From Sabellastarte sp. h YS-2021 (taxonomy: Eukaryota; Annelida; Polychaeta; Sabellida; Sabellidae), in NCBI GenBank assembly GCA_964017235.1, contig OZ024940.1, positions 26,789,615-26,853,614 of the forward strand: a DNA stretch of 64,000 nt, in the 5' to 3' direction. Of this stretch, positions 12,000-25,659 are shown in pieces. Made by a program: the position numbers and the translations under genes. Numbering within the stretch: position 1 is the first letter of the stretch; each line of letters opens with the position of its first letter. The notes beneath the pieces were generated by a model that had not been told where the DNA came from, did no database searches, and worked only from the letters and a program-made list of their open reading frames with translations.

Positions 12000-13448
12000 T
12001 GTTGTTTAAAATATTAAATTTTTTTTACTGATTTTATAATTTTGTCAATAACAGTTGTATATTTGTGTAGTATAGCATTATTTAAGGGTCCCTGAGATGT
12101 TATGAAAATGAATGGCGTCTTCTATATGCTTAAATTTTTGGCAAAGGAATGGGCGACATTTTGTTGTGGAGATCCTATCCAGAAACTGTTTCAAAAACAC
12201 GAGTCAATTCTGACGAGTTCTTTCCTTGCTTACATTCTCGACGTAATATGCTTCAGCCAAAACTGTCATAACACAAGAAGTTAACGAGTACACATCGGGC
12301 AAAAAACCTGACGTAGACTTTTACACAACTGTTTAGTAAAACATTCTCCACCACATGGCCAAAAAAAAAAACCAAAAAAAAACCCCACAGACACTTAAAA
12401 TACAAAACATTAGGAAGAAATGCTTATCATATCTTAGGTGTTGTATGTTTGTTTGTTCACAAAATAACTCCGGACGGATTTTGATGAAATTTCCAGACGA
12501 TGTCAACATTCGCATGAGAAACAGATGATGGAGAGATCCGGATAACTATCTGGATCCAGGAATTTTTCAAAGGATCTTTTTGACCTTCATGAACTAAACC
12601 TGAACCCACGTCCGTACCGGCGAGAATCAAGCGATCACATACTGAACTTGTTAACGATTTGACCTTTTGTGTTTCTGATATGTAGGAAGTTATTAGATTG
12701 ATAATGAAACAGCAGACCCTAGCATCAGTTCTTTCACAACCAGCCATAGCTGTGTGTGTGTGTGTGTATGGCTGGCTGAATGTGTGTGTGTGCCCGTTGA
12801 TTAGTTGGAAGCTGTATTAGAACTACTGGAGTGGCTGACTGGCTCACTTAATGAAACTCACACTAATATTTATAGCCACACACAACACTTATTTATTATT
12901 GTTTACCTTCTGTTTTGAATGCAACCCCTCCCCCCACCCTCGTCCCCTCCCAAACAGACTCCAGCTAGCCTTTCCACTTCCGATTCACTCACCAATCTAT
13001 TCATCTGCGTGTGCCACAGAGTACTGATTGCCAATCCCTGGTCACTAGATGAATCCATTCGAAACAAATCTATTAGAACTAAAAAAAAATGCCCAATGAA
13101 AACTAAAAAGCAGACTTACAGTACAGACCTCCGCAAAGATGGCTGTGCATCCCAATATATTGTAATCTCACCCAAATACTTCTTTTTTTTATCTTAACCC
13201 CCACAACTGGACTGTATGACCAAGAAAATTCGGCATTTCTTTGTACTAGAATCTCAATCTTTCCCAAAACTTAATCACTTCTTCCTGTGCTCAGGCCCTA
13301 TATCACCATAAAAATTTTCATAAAGATGCATTCACTGGGCTGAAGTGCTTAAGACAGACAAACAATCAAATGAACATAAGAACATAAGCTCTTTGACGGT
13401 GGTAACTAAGGCTTTTCTTAAGATACTTCAGCCAATAATGTATTGTAC
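12000..13448. other. No gene; simple repeats
   Basis: A-rich run 12361-12382, (TG)n at about 12750-12790. Otherwise no coding or mobile structure recognised. Confidence 0.45.
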
Positions 13449-13767
13449 TATATTTGTATTTATACTCAGCCCAATATCTCCATGTACTACAGGACTCAAA
13501 GCACTATACGACCCATCCGACCACGCAAGTACAGCTGAACTCTCAAATTACTGACATTCCCCTAATTGAAAGACAGAGGCTCAAGGATGACCATTTATCA
13601 ACGTCCTTGAGGTTCTTTAGCCTGCCACTTGGGATAGGACCCAATGACAGAGGACCGCCATTTCAAGTAGTCATCCGAACCATTATGTATCTGCCTGTAC
13701 CTGGGATTGAACCCACATCCTCTGTGTTTCTAGGCAAATGTGTTACCCACTAGGCCACAGTGGCAGA
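13449..13767 (-). repeat. SINE-B full-length copy
   Basis: Reverse-oriented: tttatactcagcccaatatc tail side through ctaggccacagtggcaga head. The B box on the minus strand is gtgggttcaatcccaggtac. Best reference copy for the family. Confidence 0.88.
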
Positions 13768-14254
13768 TATATCTTCTGTGTGGGTGCAGTAGTATAGGAC
13801 CTTGGCAAACTGGTGTGGTCGTGCTTGTGGAAACACTGACTTAAGGACCAGTAGCCCGTTAGATAGACCAGACTCACAACATCAAAGCACTCTTGGGAGA
13901 TCTGCTGTTTACCTAGCATTACTGGGGCAATTACCGCAGTGACAACATATTATTATAGCATACACTACTGTTACTGGTACACAGGTGTAGTTACAGACCC
14001 GAAGTGTAACACAAAAGTATTACACGCATGGAGCAAATCAGTGCCGGGACATTGCAGACCCACACACATGAGGTGGCAAATAATTGGCCCCTGGCGAACT
14101 TCGCTCTTACAGGGCTAATTCTCCCCATTACAACATCACAATCGGCAATGGACCCCAAAACCAAAGTACACATTCAGTGACTTATGAAGGTTGAGAGAGG
14201 AACCATAAGATCTAGCAGTCTCTTGTATGAAGAACATGTAATGCTATGATTTTT

Positions 14255-14563
14255 AAGCATGCCCTCTGGTGAGAGGCTTGCGCTTCTGGAGATCACTTTT
14301 TTTCCTGTTTTGTCAGGTTTTTTAAGCACCTTTTTTTGTGTCTCCGGACATTCATGAATGTGGCATTCCTTCAATGACTAGCTCTCTTCTACAGAAGTTG
14401 TGGCGTGGCCACAATGACTGTCTGTCTCTTACAGAAGTTAAACGGCGATGGCCTACATTAGTACTGGGATGGGTGACCGCTTCAGTGCACTACTCGTGTC
14501 ACTGATGGCTTTGCAGCTCACGTTAGTAGACCGAAACCCCTTTTGGCCTTGTTTTTTTTTTGT
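14255..14563 (+). repeat. 5S-rRNA-derived SINE, copy 2
   Basis: 5S-like core at about 14400-14490: cagaagttaaacggcgatgg (box A region) and gtactgggatgggtgaccgc (box C). It is followed by cagtgcactactcgtgtcac and the tail accgaaaccccttttggcct. The leader contains a second partial core. Confidence 0.85.
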
Positions 14564-16094
14564 CACCCGACTTTCATGGAATCTGCACTTCCAGCAAGGA
14601 ATTTGTCCTTCCAGTGTGTACTATTCATGTTTGCGATAGCTTCCAAGCTCTGATATCAGTGCCCTACTGATGGTTGAGTGGCTGACCCGCTTGTAGATCC
14701 AATGACGTTTTTGGCCTTGTTGAAGTTATCTTCAATTTTATAATTGGGTTCTACATAGATTGGGGCATTTAACATACGTTACTTCAAATGTTTATGTGCA
14801 ACGGATATGCGTTCCTTTAACGAGACTCATCGTTTCAGTGTTTTCTTGGAAACTACGCAAGATAGCAAAGAAAGAATACATACAAGTATGAGGTTTTATC
14901 TTTATCGGAAATACCTACAACACCGCAACATCAAGTCAAAATGTATCTTTCCTCAATGAGATCATCCGGCGGTCAAAAACTTCTGTGGTTTCCGCCATAG
15001 GGTGTCTCCCAGCAAATGGCAGATTCCCTCGGGCAGAAAATTCAATCAAAGACTGCAACATGTATCCTTCCATTCTAAAGCCTCTTTCGCATTTCTCCAT
15101 TCATATTAAGTAGAAGTGTGAATAGTAAATTGGTTCCCTGTTATTGATTTTTGTCGTCCTAGAAATTATGAAATTCACAGAAAAAAATTTAAAATCAAGT
15201 CGCAGTTAATTCTTGCATGACAAAAAAAAAAAAAGATTTCGTTCACTTTCAAAGTTCAGAAACTGATTTTGATTTTCCTAAATGTTCCGACCACTTATAT
15301 CTGGTTTCCCCTACCCAACCCTGAAAGATGGTACATGTGCATTTATCTCCAAACAGGAGGCCCGAGAGAGGGTCACTTTTCATCGCTTTTATGAGACATT
15401 TAAAACTGATTTTGAAAACATGAGAAGCTGACTCTAAAAGTAGCACAAAGTCTGCAACCATCATGTATGATGGGCCCTAATGTATAAACAAACTTTCAAA
15501 CCTTATCATTTTAAATAGTATTTACCATCTGGGTAGGATACATTGGACACACAGAATGGACAGGGCTTATGGGACAGCTTTTTGGAAAACTTTTTAAGCA
15601 GTTGTTACAATATTCCTCTCATGAACTGTCTTAAAATACACAGATAGGAGGCGACTGCCAAGAGGGGTAGGATTGTATAATGCAACAGAGTGACTTTAAT
15701 ACCCCGATCACATAACATGCGGGACGTCCTGCGGTGGGCTAAATGTCCCTGTCCTTCAACTACATTTTTTTTTTTGCGGAAATTTTTAAAATGTTTACTA
15801 TTCCACCTCTGATCGTCTCACCATGGGCATGCGCAGATGAAGTTTTTGCTACGTTAGTGGACGGTGTGGTCCATGATGTACAGAGGTAAAAGGAGCTTGT
15901 CTCTCAGTGATACTCGTTTATACTACTGTCCTCCTTACTTGCCATTCTACTGTTATTGACGGTTTTACACCGTGTCCAATCAGTGGCTATGCGCGTCATA
16001 CCTTATGGATACACCAAACCTCGGAAGATATGAGGCATCCTGGGAGGCGTGTTCGGACGCCGAGTAAAACCTCCTTGTTTTCTATAGTGTGACT
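14564..16094. other. No gene recognised
   Basis: Short frames only; no repeat family identified. Confidence 0.4.
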
Positions 16095-16223
16095 ATAGGA
16101 ATAACCCCTGACCAAATCACGGTATACGCAGAATTTTACCATGGTTTAAGCCTGAGGGATTTATTGCCTCAAACCATGGTAAAATTCTGCATATACCGTG
16201 GTTTTGGAGGGGGTTATTCCTAT
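16095..16223. mobile_element. Foldback FB6, 129 bp
   Basis: Arms ataggaataacccc / ggggttattcctat and inner arms gcagaattttaccatggttt with its complement around a 20-bp loop. Confidence 0.85.
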
Positions 16224-17511
16224 TCTAACATGACCAATTATTTTAAGATGAATAATTATTGCAAATTTTACTGTAAAACGTTCATTGTTACGGCGGCCAT
16301 AATGAGCGATAATAGGGAGTGACAGGGTTACGCTGTATTTTACTGGTGAAGTATTTCGTCGTTTAGCCAATCAGAATCGAGGACACATCCATGTCATGTT
16401 AGAATGGGCCATTAACATGAGGGGTTTTTTTTTAGTTTTTTTTAAATGTACTGTTTTAATAAGACTTCCAACTTTTCTGTCTGAGGCTTATAACTTCCAG
16501 CCCGAAAGCAATTAACTTTTTGAACAGGACAGGAGGTCTAAAAGGACAAAAAAGGCAAACTTCCTATTAATAAAAATTTCTTGCTTTGTAACTTTCTTTA
16601 TTTTTATTAAATTTTAGACTGATTGTATTAATTGCAAGTCAAAGCGTGTTGACATTAAAATGTATGTTAAATTTTGGGCTTTGTGATGAGTTTTTAGATT
16701 AAAATATGCTGGGTGCCAAGAATGGTGGAAACAATCTTATGGTTTTTGTGCAATAAACCAGCCGAGTTCTATCAACCTTACAGCGGAGGCCAAATTCCTT
16801 GACTACTTGCCAAATAATGTGGCTGATGTGTTCGAAGAATGATTTCGATTATCATTTCAAGCCTTAATAAACACAGGTCAATTGCACTTTTATTGCTTCA
16901 ATTACATTCTTTATTTGCACAATTTCTTTCCGATTTGTCTTATTACACTTCCAGTAAAAGGGGTCGTGGTGACCCATATTCCAAAATTGGCCGAAATAAA
17001 ATTCCTTCCTTCAAGTGATAGAAAACACACAGCAACATAACACTGAATATCACTTCTCTCTCTGTGTTTAAGTGTGTTGTATATTTTATACCCGAAAAAA
17101 ACTTAAACCCGTGTCACACTGCTTCGTTTGGATCTCGTTTTATCCACCAATCTCTTGACGTTGTGAGAGGTCAGAGAGGTCACTTAAAACTCCCTCATTC
17201 CTCCATCAAACACACTGACATATGCATGACATGAAGGGCTGTTACATGTTATTGAGTTTCCTCAAAAATGGTCTGAATTCACTGAAAAACTGAGTATGAA
17301 TTTGGGAAGTAGGTAAACAAAAAACTATTAAAATGTTGTTTAAATCAACAAACTACTTGGGTCAACCTTTAAGTATTCAGTCAGAACTGTCTGTCTAGTA
17401 ATAGATTCTCATGTTATTTTTTTCCTTATTTTCACAAAAATTTAACATTTTATTTTTTGATAAATTTGTTTACCTCATCCGCCATGTTTATGTCAATGAT
17501 ACTTCTAGTTG
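16224..17511. other. No gene recognised
   Basis: AT-rich, no structure beyond short runs. Confidence 0.4.
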
Positions 17512-17740
17512 GTTTATTTATTTATTTGGGTTTTAGCTTTTAACACTGTACAGGTCATATCACGCAGGTAGTTTTATGGGAAGAGCAAACCAGTACATAC
17601 AGTTGGTCAAGGTTCTGTACTGTAAACTGCCTACCCTCGGGAAGCAACTACCAACTTTCCCACATAGGGTCTGACGATTTTGAACCGTTGACCTCAGAGG
17701 TGGGAGGCGAGTGTGTTACCACTGCACCACCGTGGGCCCC
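17512..17740 (-). repeat. SINE-A copy
   Basis: Reverse-oriented with tail ttatttatttatttggg, body gttctgtactgtaaactgcc and head gtgttaccactgcaccaccg. Confidence 0.87.
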
Positions 17741-17820
17741 TTCTTCGAGATGGTTAAAACTTAAAAATGTTTATCCGAATTCAGATCAACCCTTACCAAA
17801 TGAATACCTGGTCACTTTTT

Positions 17821-18049
17821 AAGTGCGAGCTCTAGTAAGGCTTGCTTTTCTAGAGATCACTTTTTCTTTTTTGTCTCCAGACTTTCATGAATTGTGGCGT
17901 AGCGTGATGAGTATCTGTCTCATCACTGAAGTTAAGCGGCAATGGGCTGAGGTTAGTACTGGGATGGGTGACCGCCTCAGTGCACTACTCGTGTCTCTGA
18001 TGGCTTTGCGGCTCGCACTAGTAGACCGAAACCCCTTTTGGCCTTGTTT
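17821..18049 (+). repeat. 5S-rRNA-derived SINE, copy 3 (best preserved)
   Basis: Leader gatcactttttcttttttgt, then the 5S core at 17893-17985: catcactgaagttaagcggc, ggttagtactgggatgggtg, accgcc. The 3' unit tctctgatggctttgcggct ends gaaaccccttttggccttg. Box A, spacing and box C match 5S rRNA, implying an internal type-1 pol III promoter. Confidence 0.9.
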
Positions 18050-18861
18050 TCTCCCAGTGTCGCAGCCTCAGTGTCGTGTAATTAATGTACCCATCAAATC
18101 TCTAATGCCGCTGTGAATATAGAAGGGTTTACAGAGGATTTCAATGTCACGCAGATGACATGTAAGTACTCCAGCAGCTGTTCATAAGTTGATGAAGATA
18201 ATAGGTTCATTAGAGTCACAACAAAATACTGACAAAAGGTGGTCATTTCTTCAGATTTATTGTAATTCTTACTTTACTCCTTAAGAGAGAAAAACTTTGT
18301 TGGCAAAACACACTGAAAATGCCCAATCTAACAGCTGACATTTGCCAAACTGTTAAAAGGGAATGACGTGTAATAACAAAAGTTCTTGGTAGTTTGAAAC
18401 TAATTCTTTGTGGCAGAAGATTCTTCACAATCCTACCTACTTGTTGCTATTTCGAGGGGTAATTGTAGGAAAATCGACAGATATCTTCTCCATATTCTGG
18501 TCGACCTTTAGGTTAAATCCTTTCCAACCATCTCGTATGCAATCGATGTTTCAGTACAGATTGTATTTATGCTAGAAAAGTGATGAATACTGGCGTTTTA
18601 ACCGCCCCTGTCCTTGATGCTAGAATGGACCCATTTGTCTGTAGAAGCAGGAAAGCCCCATTACTCTAGCAAAACTCTGCCCTGGACTTAATGTAGCCCC
18701 TACGGCTACAAGACAAAAATATCACAACACGCGTACAGTAGATTTACCTATATCTGCCTCAAAGAGCTTTTGATTATATGTACTCATGTGTACATATGTA
18801 TGTATAACTGTATGACATGTTTGTTCAAACTTTGTCATATTTGCCCAGAAATAAATAGTAG

Positions 18862-19092
18862 TTTATTTATTTGGGGTTTTATGTCGCTTTCAACACTGTA
18901 CAGGTCATACCACGACGGGTAGTTGGAAGGGCAGAGGAAACCAGTACATACAGTTGGTCAGGGTTCTGTACTGTAAACTGCCAACCAACGGCAAGCAACT
19001 ACCAACTTTCCCACTTGAGGCCGTGTCGGGCATTTGAACCCCAGCCTCAGAGGTGGGAGGCGAGAGTGTTACCACTCTGCCACCGTGGCCCC
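18862..19092 (-). repeat. SINE-A copy with 14-bp target duplication
   Basis: Full module set. Flanked by perfect direct repeats gaaataaatagtag at 18848-18861 and 19093-19106, diagnostic of LINE-mediated insertion. Confidence 0.93.
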
Positions 19093-19106
19093 GAAATAAA
19101 TAGTAG

Positions 19107-20181
19107 AGAATAATTGAAGTGTGGACTACACCTGTACCAACCTCAGAAGAGTTTATACAGCCAATATAAGGAGTCTTTAGCCCACGTTAAATTATCCAGT
19201 GATGATCCATAATTTGACAAACATATGGGGTTCCAGACAATCAATCAATCAATCGAGCAATCAACTGTAGCACTATATTTTTGCTTTTGTAAGCAAAAAA
19301 AAAAAAAAAAAAAGAAAGAAAAAAAGGCCATCTTAGGCCAACAGTGAATTTTCAATTTATATGCTGTTGATGACTATAAAATATGAAAATATTACCAAGC
19401 GAGTTTTTTTAAAATGATATTGCAATTGATAATATCTTAAATCCAGGAAGCTATATCAGATCCAATGAAAATTTAATGTACGAAACCTTTTTCCCTAATT
19501 CTACTCAAACTTTCCCATTTCAGCAATGGCTGTAATGCATTAATAGACACCTTGTTACCTATTTCAAAGCTTGTGTTATTTTGGCTAATATACGGTACTC
19601 AGGGTTTATTGAGGCACAAGAAAAAAAATATATCAGGTTTTGCCTAATTTCCCGGCAGTAATTTACAGATGAGTCAAACTTAATCCAATCACATTAATCA
19701 GATTGCTACAATATAGCTACCCACTTCACGTTAATTCCGCTATTTTTGTAGTTCACTACAATATCTGGTACGAGTCGTTAATCCAATGTTTTTTTACTTC
19801 GGTGAATTTTAGGAATGTTTTGAAAAGTTAGAAGCAAGGAAAAAAGTTTTTGTTTTATTTTTTATTTTATTTATTTTTTGTTCTGGGAAATTCTGTTCAT
19901 TGGAGATGCCCTGTGTATTAGCAAGAAGTATGGAAATAATTTAAGATCAATGTCGCTTGAAGAGAAAAAATCAACAACACTCGGAGATAATTAAACTCCC
20001 GTCACATTTCTGCAATTTGTCATAAAAAGAGAACTTTATTGCTAGTTTTTAAAGACAGTTTCAGCCGTTGGCCATCTTTCTCTACGTGAATCAGGGCAAA
20101 GAATTAACGTCCTATGCAAGATTTGGCACTCTTCTTAAAAAGTTAAAAAAAGCCCAAATTCTGATTTAATAAAGATACCAG
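19107..20181. other. No gene; short simple repeats
   Basis: (CAAT)n at about 19238-19255 and A-run at 19297-19325. Nothing else supported. Confidence 0.45.
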
Positions 20182-20472
20182 CACTAGTGGATCCAGGGGG
20201 GTTCAGGGTTCGAACCCCCCCCCCCCCCCCCCCCCCTCGAAAAATAATGTTAAGGGGTTCCACCGAAAGCACAAAATTATTTCTTGAGAGTGGCATTAAA
20301 TTTACAGGAAATGCACTATATTTTTTCCAAAAATTAATTTTTCCCCCGGGGGGGGGGGGGGCTTCCCCCCAACCCCCTTAGTTATGGTATGTCTGGTGTG
20401 ACCCCCCCCCCCCCCCCCCCCCCTTAATCTGATGTGAACCCCCACCTTACTTAAAGGCTGGATCCGCCCCTG
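20182..20472. mobile_element. hAT-like MITE with 8-bp target duplication
   Basis: Ends cactagtggatccagg and ctggatccgcccctg. Flanked by perfect 8-bp repeats gataccag (20174-20181, 20473-20480). The interior holds poly-C 20215-20236, poly-G 20348-20361 and poly-C 20402-20423. The 8-bp duplication is typical of the hAT superfamily. Confidence 0.85.
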
Positions 20473-20480
20473 GATACCAG

Positions 20481-22045
20481 GTACATTCATCCAGTCAACA
20501 AGACTTCACCAGACGTTACAGCTGTAAAGTTTTATTTAAGAAGTAAATTTTTCCAATTCATCAATGGGTTGATTAATAATTCTCTCTCCTGTAATTAGTT
20601 GAAAGGTTTCTCTGAAGTAGGCACATATTACAAAAACAAGTCAATCTGTCAAAAAGAGGACTCTAAACCCACCAATATGAGAGGTAGAGAGCGGACTGCT
20701 CATATTTATAAAGTCAACAAACATCTGCTTTGAGAGTACACATCGCTGTGTGTTATTCCATTTGGCGACCGTCTTCTTCATGAAAAGGGCAGATCAGAAG
20801 CCATCACAACTCTGACCTGATGCCAGTATTTCCTGTGACTACACAGGGGAGATTGCGATGCTGTAAGTTATAATGTTATTACTCCAAACATCTTGCACAG
20901 TACTAGGCCCCCAGTTGCACTTCTTCACTGAGCAGTACGATTAATATAAACAATCCCCTTTTGTGGGCTTGCAATGAATTTAATTTGCCTCACTTAGTTG
21001 CTGGTTTTCCAAAAGCCGCCAATACCTGGTCAAAAATGTTTGAAAAATATCTTCAAAAATTGTACATGCAGCCCTCCATTTTGTAAATCTATGTTACAAT
21101 TCTTGCCAAGGAAAGGCTGAGAACATTCAAACAAACGATATTATAAAAGTAAAATACAGATAAAATGCTTTAATTTGATACCTTTTAAGGTCTTAACTCA
21201 AAATATTCATAGTTTTAACAATTGTGTAAAATCCCACATGGGGTGATATACATAAGAAAACAGTTCACCAGTTTAGCAATATTGTATTGACTTAAGTGCT
21301 TTGATAGCCTAATAATCAGTTAGTATAGTTCATTGTTTCAGCTTGACAGGCCAGATATAAGCTTATGTAAAACCAAATTTCTATTTTGGCGAATCTGAAA
21401 TGTTTTGAATGATTCAAAACTTAACTTTTACGTTTTTTTATCTACCCTGAGCACCGTTCCAAACAATCCACTCACACGGAGAGGTGTGAACGGAACTTAA
21501 GTTGAGGTATTATTGCTGAAAACATCCACCGATTTTTACATCTGCAAAGCCTGTGTATCACACACACTACACACGTGGAGGTCCAGAGTGGATCCCTTGC
21601 ACAGCCAAGTATATCTGGAGATAAGAGAATGCAAGATCTAGCATTTACACTGGATCAGATAAGACCGGCTGATCAGTGGGTCAGGGGTTACTAGTTAATG
21701 AGTGCATGTGCCAGGCCCAGTCACTACAATAACTGGAGTTAAACAAGCAGTATTTATTATCCAGACATATCGTGAGATTGTGTTGGGATAACAGAAGTTT
21801 TCTAGAATTAGATACGGTTTTGTATGGAGAACTAGAACCGCATCTGTTGGCTGGTTTGGTTTGGTCATAATAAACCAACAACCAGTTTATTAAAACTTTA
21901 CAAAACCAGTTGATGCATTCTGCATTCAATATAAAAAAGATTTTAAAATTATGTGAACCCAATAAATGAAATGTGGATGGATTTAGTTCAAAAAGCAAAC
22001 AAATAACAAATTCTGGCCAGTTTTAGCCTTAAAGTTCATTCTCCT
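20481..22045. other. No gene recognised
   Basis: AT-rich; the 105-codon minus frame at 21681-21998 has no protein-like features. Confidence 0.4.
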
Positions 22046-22632
22046 GGGGCCCATTTCACTAAAGGACTTAAACTAAGTTCCTTTATTGGCTAAGTCAGGG
22101 ACTTAAATCTAAGACTTTGGTCTTAGCTAGGTCTGGGACTTAAAATGGATTTCACAAAGGTGACTTAGCTAAGTCCAAGCTTATCAAATAACCACAGTGG
22201 TTTTCTGTGTCATGTGACCTTTTATATCTAATCAAAATATAATATTGGTGCCATATATCCTTCATTTGATGTATTTTATCTGAGGATAAGTGCCGTTTTG
22301 AAATGGAAAACCTTGTTGCCACATATAAACTTCCCAAAGACTACTTTAGTGAGGTGTTCCGTGTAATTACACTTTATTTACAGCCATTTCAAATTTTGAA
22401 GTGGACAAAAGTTTATGGCGGCCATATTTAAGTCCTCTTTACAAACTGTAAGCCCACTACCTCCCAGACTTAAAGTTAAGTCCACTGACTTAGCAATTGC
22501 ATGGACTTAGCTGCTTTGTGAAATCCGCTAAGTCTAAGACCACAGACTTAACATTCTTTTGAAAAAATTTAAGACCAAAGTCTTAAATTTAAGTCTAAAT
22601 CTGGACTTAAGTCCCTTTGTGAAATCGGCTCC
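22046..22632. mobile_element. Foldback element FB1, copy 2 (inverted)
   Basis: Ends ggggcccatttcactaaagg and gaaatcggctcc. The same TTAAGTC arms and core as 5146-5692, in the opposite orientation. Confidence 0.85.
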
Positions 22633-22917
22633 TGACCTCTTTACTACAACTTTTGATATGAGAGAGAACTAGAAATCTTCTCACACTGCTATAGCCCTCG
22701 TTGAGTAATCGCTGAGTCTTTGTACATCGGCCTCCTGACCTCTTTACTCCCGTTATCTTCTTATCACTGTGCAGTGGAACTGGCTGGCCAGTTTTACTCA
22801 CTTTCTACTCGGGCCTGTGTGCCTCTCTCACTGTTCTGACTGATAACAGAGATTGGGCAGGGTGCTACTCACTGGTTCAAACCATGACTCAAAACTCTAC
22901 AGTTAATAAAGCACACA

Positions 22918-23517
22918 ATTCTAATTCTCAATTCTAATTCGACTTTTATAGCGCTTAATCTCCACTGAGTAGTGGACTCTTAAGGCGCAACAACACAATA
23001 GCAATATGCAAGTTCAAAGTCCAGGGACAGAAATAGGTCAGCACCATGGAGAAGCCATAAGAGGAAATGAGCTAAGGAGGATATGCCTTTGCGTAGAGAT
23101 AGGTTTTGAGCTTCTTTCTAAAAGAGGCAATAGTGGGTGATGCGCAAATGTCTTCAGGAAGTGAATTCCAAACAGTGGGAGCGTCAAACGCAAAACTGAA
23201 GCCAAACTGCTTAGCAGACTTGTGTGAATTTTAGGTTGAAATTTTGGTACATTGAGGAAATTGGCAACACTCTGACTACGTTTAGTATTGTAAGTAGTGC
23301 GGTATGTGGATTGGTGTGGCGCAAAATATTTAGGGAAGCTAGTATGACTAAACTGGTACAGCAGGGTAGCCAATTTGAACTCTGAGCGAAACTGAATAGG
23401 GAGCCAATGGAGTTTACACAAGACCAAAGTCCTCATGGCTACTCTATACAGACCATTCAAATAACTGTGGAATCGTGCTGGGCAGTGTAGATAATGAAAT
23501 ATTATTATCGCTATCAT
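22918..23517 (-). mobile_element. LINE 3' remnant (reverse transcriptase tail)
   Basis: The minus strand encodes LHWLPIQFRSEFKLATLLYQ and KYFAPHQSTYRTTYNTKRS, the conserved C-terminal region after the RT of jockey/CR1-type non-LTR elements. A frameshift follows, with WNSLPEDICASPTIASFRKK in another frame. It ends tggagattaagcgctataaa and a short aattctaattct tail. 5'-truncated and dead. Confidence 0.8.
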
Positions 23518-23762
23518 AACTCTTATTTAAATTTGCATGTTGATCAATATTTAAAATATTGTCTTCACTCTTCACGCTGTAAAATGCATTGTTTTAAATA
23601 AGTTACAATAATAACTCATTTCATGAAAAAGTTCGGTAATGATCTATATAAAATATTTAAAAATTAGAGAGCAGTCATTCAGCGCACACCTCTGCCAAAT
23701 GCCAAAGCAGTGGAGTAACCCCATGTTTTACTTCAGCCAAATTATACTGGTTTTTTTTTCTA

Positions 23763-24053
23763 AGCGCGAGCCTCAAAAGAGCTCGCGCTTCTACAAATCA
23801 CTTTTTATTTTGTCTCCGGACTTTCATCAATTGTGGCGCAGCATGATGAGTATTTGTCTGCTCACTGAAGTTAAGCAGCAATGGGCTACGTTAGTACTTG
23901 GATGGGTGACCGTAGGAGTTCTAGACCAGCTGTTGGATGTGTCTCAGTTGGAATTTCTTTCTGTCACGAGACTTTCATAAATTCTAGTGCACTACTCGTG
24001 TCTCTGATTGCTCTGCGCTCGCGCTAGGGGACCAAAACACCTTTTGGCCTTGT
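23763..24053 (+). repeat. 5S-rRNA-derived SINE, copy 4 with internal insertion
   Basis: Core 23831-23915 (ctgaagttaagcagcaatgg, gtacttggatgggtgaccg), then about 70 bp of foreign sequence before tgcactactcgtgtctctga and the tail ccttttggccttg. Confidence 0.83.
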
Positions 24054-24126
24054 TAATTTTAAACCCCATATTGGGACAGAACGCCCAGGACAAAAATCAT
24101 TGAAAATGGCAGTACTTTGATATTTT

Positions 24127-24215
24127 TTTTTAAATATCCGGCATGGTTTTCATTATTGCAACCACCCCCACCCCCCTTCCAACTTTTTAAAACATTTGGT
24201 CATGTCATCCATAGA
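24127..24215 (-). mobile_element. Fragment of the 11.3/30.3-kb MITE
   Basis: ggttttcattattgcaacca and aaaacatttggtcatgtcatcc-type sequence match the right end of the 11271-11612 copy. Confidence 0.5.
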
Positions 24216-25120
24216 TGATCACACATAGGTGATCATGTGCACATTCAATATTACAAAATCAGTAGACAAAGTAGGGACAGTAGCCATGGAGACACAGGAT
24301 AACCACACAGACTTAAAGTGGAGAAACTTCAATGAATAATCAGGTTTTAAGTCTTTCACTGGAACAGGCCAGAGAGTTGGCAATACAAAAATTGGCAATA
24401 CGAAAAACATGACGCAAATCATTGCAAAACAGACAAGAAATTATTAACTACAGTTATAATAGATTTTTAGTTTCTTTTTTCAATTTCAATTTTTCATATT
24501 GGAAGTCTCACATATTTATATCATTTTGTGGTAAACACACAAAAATGAGAAAACTATTCCTAACTCCAGATGACCTAGTTTTGTCTGGCATTACAAAACT
24601 GGTACACAGTTTTTTCCTTTATTTTTTTTTTCTCTGGGAATTTACAGCCGATGAATTTTTTGTGTGTAATAATTGGACTTTCCCACCATAATCTGATGGC
24701 CTCCGGAGTCTAAATTGAGCCCATCTCACGAGATAGGAGAAACAGGTCACTGACAATAAGCCTCCGTTCCCACATCAGTGACCACTGGTGAAATACAGGT
24801 TACTGAGTTATTATATCCATCTGGAATATGAAACCACTGGATGGATTCAATGAAAGGGCTTATTAGCCTGGTCTCAGGCCCAGATATAAGACTTTTCTGC
24901 TCATACATTTAACATTTATCTACTGTGTCCATAGATTCTTACTCGACAAATTTCACACAAAAAGACCCTATTTTAGAGTTAGCAGAGTAATAGGCTCAAC
25001 TTTCAGCCCACCAAGGAAGTGTAACAGGGTCTGTATTCCCAAAGGATCAAGCTGAGCCAAAAATCAGACTTAAAACTTGACAAAAAGACGATCAGCTTTA
25101 ATCTTTGGTTTAAATCAGGA

Positions 25121-25317
25121 CAATTCTATTCACAAAGTTAACTTAAACTGACTTTTTTGGATCAAGTGCAAAAAAATCAACCTTATTTGACCCAAAATGT
25201 GATCCATATTCATGGGTGGATCAAAAGTTGAGCCCAAAAATCTTGATCCAGTTTTTAGGTCAACTTGAGCTAATTTTGGCTCAACTTGAGCTTGATCCAT
25301 TTTGTGAATTAGGTTCA
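25121..25317. mobile_element. Foldback FB7 (GATCAAG type)
   Basis: Ends attctattcacaaagtta and ccattttgtgaattaggt, with gatcaag / cttgatc and aacttgagc blocks forming the arms. Confidence 0.6.
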
Positions 25318-25659
25318 ATCCCCAGAGTCTCAAAGCCTCATTATTATAGCGTCTGACAGTTGAAACAACAAACACATATAAATAATACTATTTTTAACTG
25401 AGACCAAATAAAAAACAAAACAAATTTAAGCCAGTGACACAGCCAAGCTTAAGACTAGACAACATATGAGACCCCTCGTGACATTGGACCGCGATGGTGT
25501 GTGTCAGCCATCAGCGTCAATGTGCAGCATTCCGGAAACACTGGGTTATCAGCGGCACAGAACAGTATGAGCTTTTGATGTGGACTCTCTCACACCCACA
25601 GACACACCCACCCATACACCCTCTCACCTACACACACATACACATCAACACCCCAGCCA

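Noticed and set aside
17893-17985. Functional 5S rRNA gene
   Set aside because: Diverged 5S with a SINE tail and leader; not in a 5S array.
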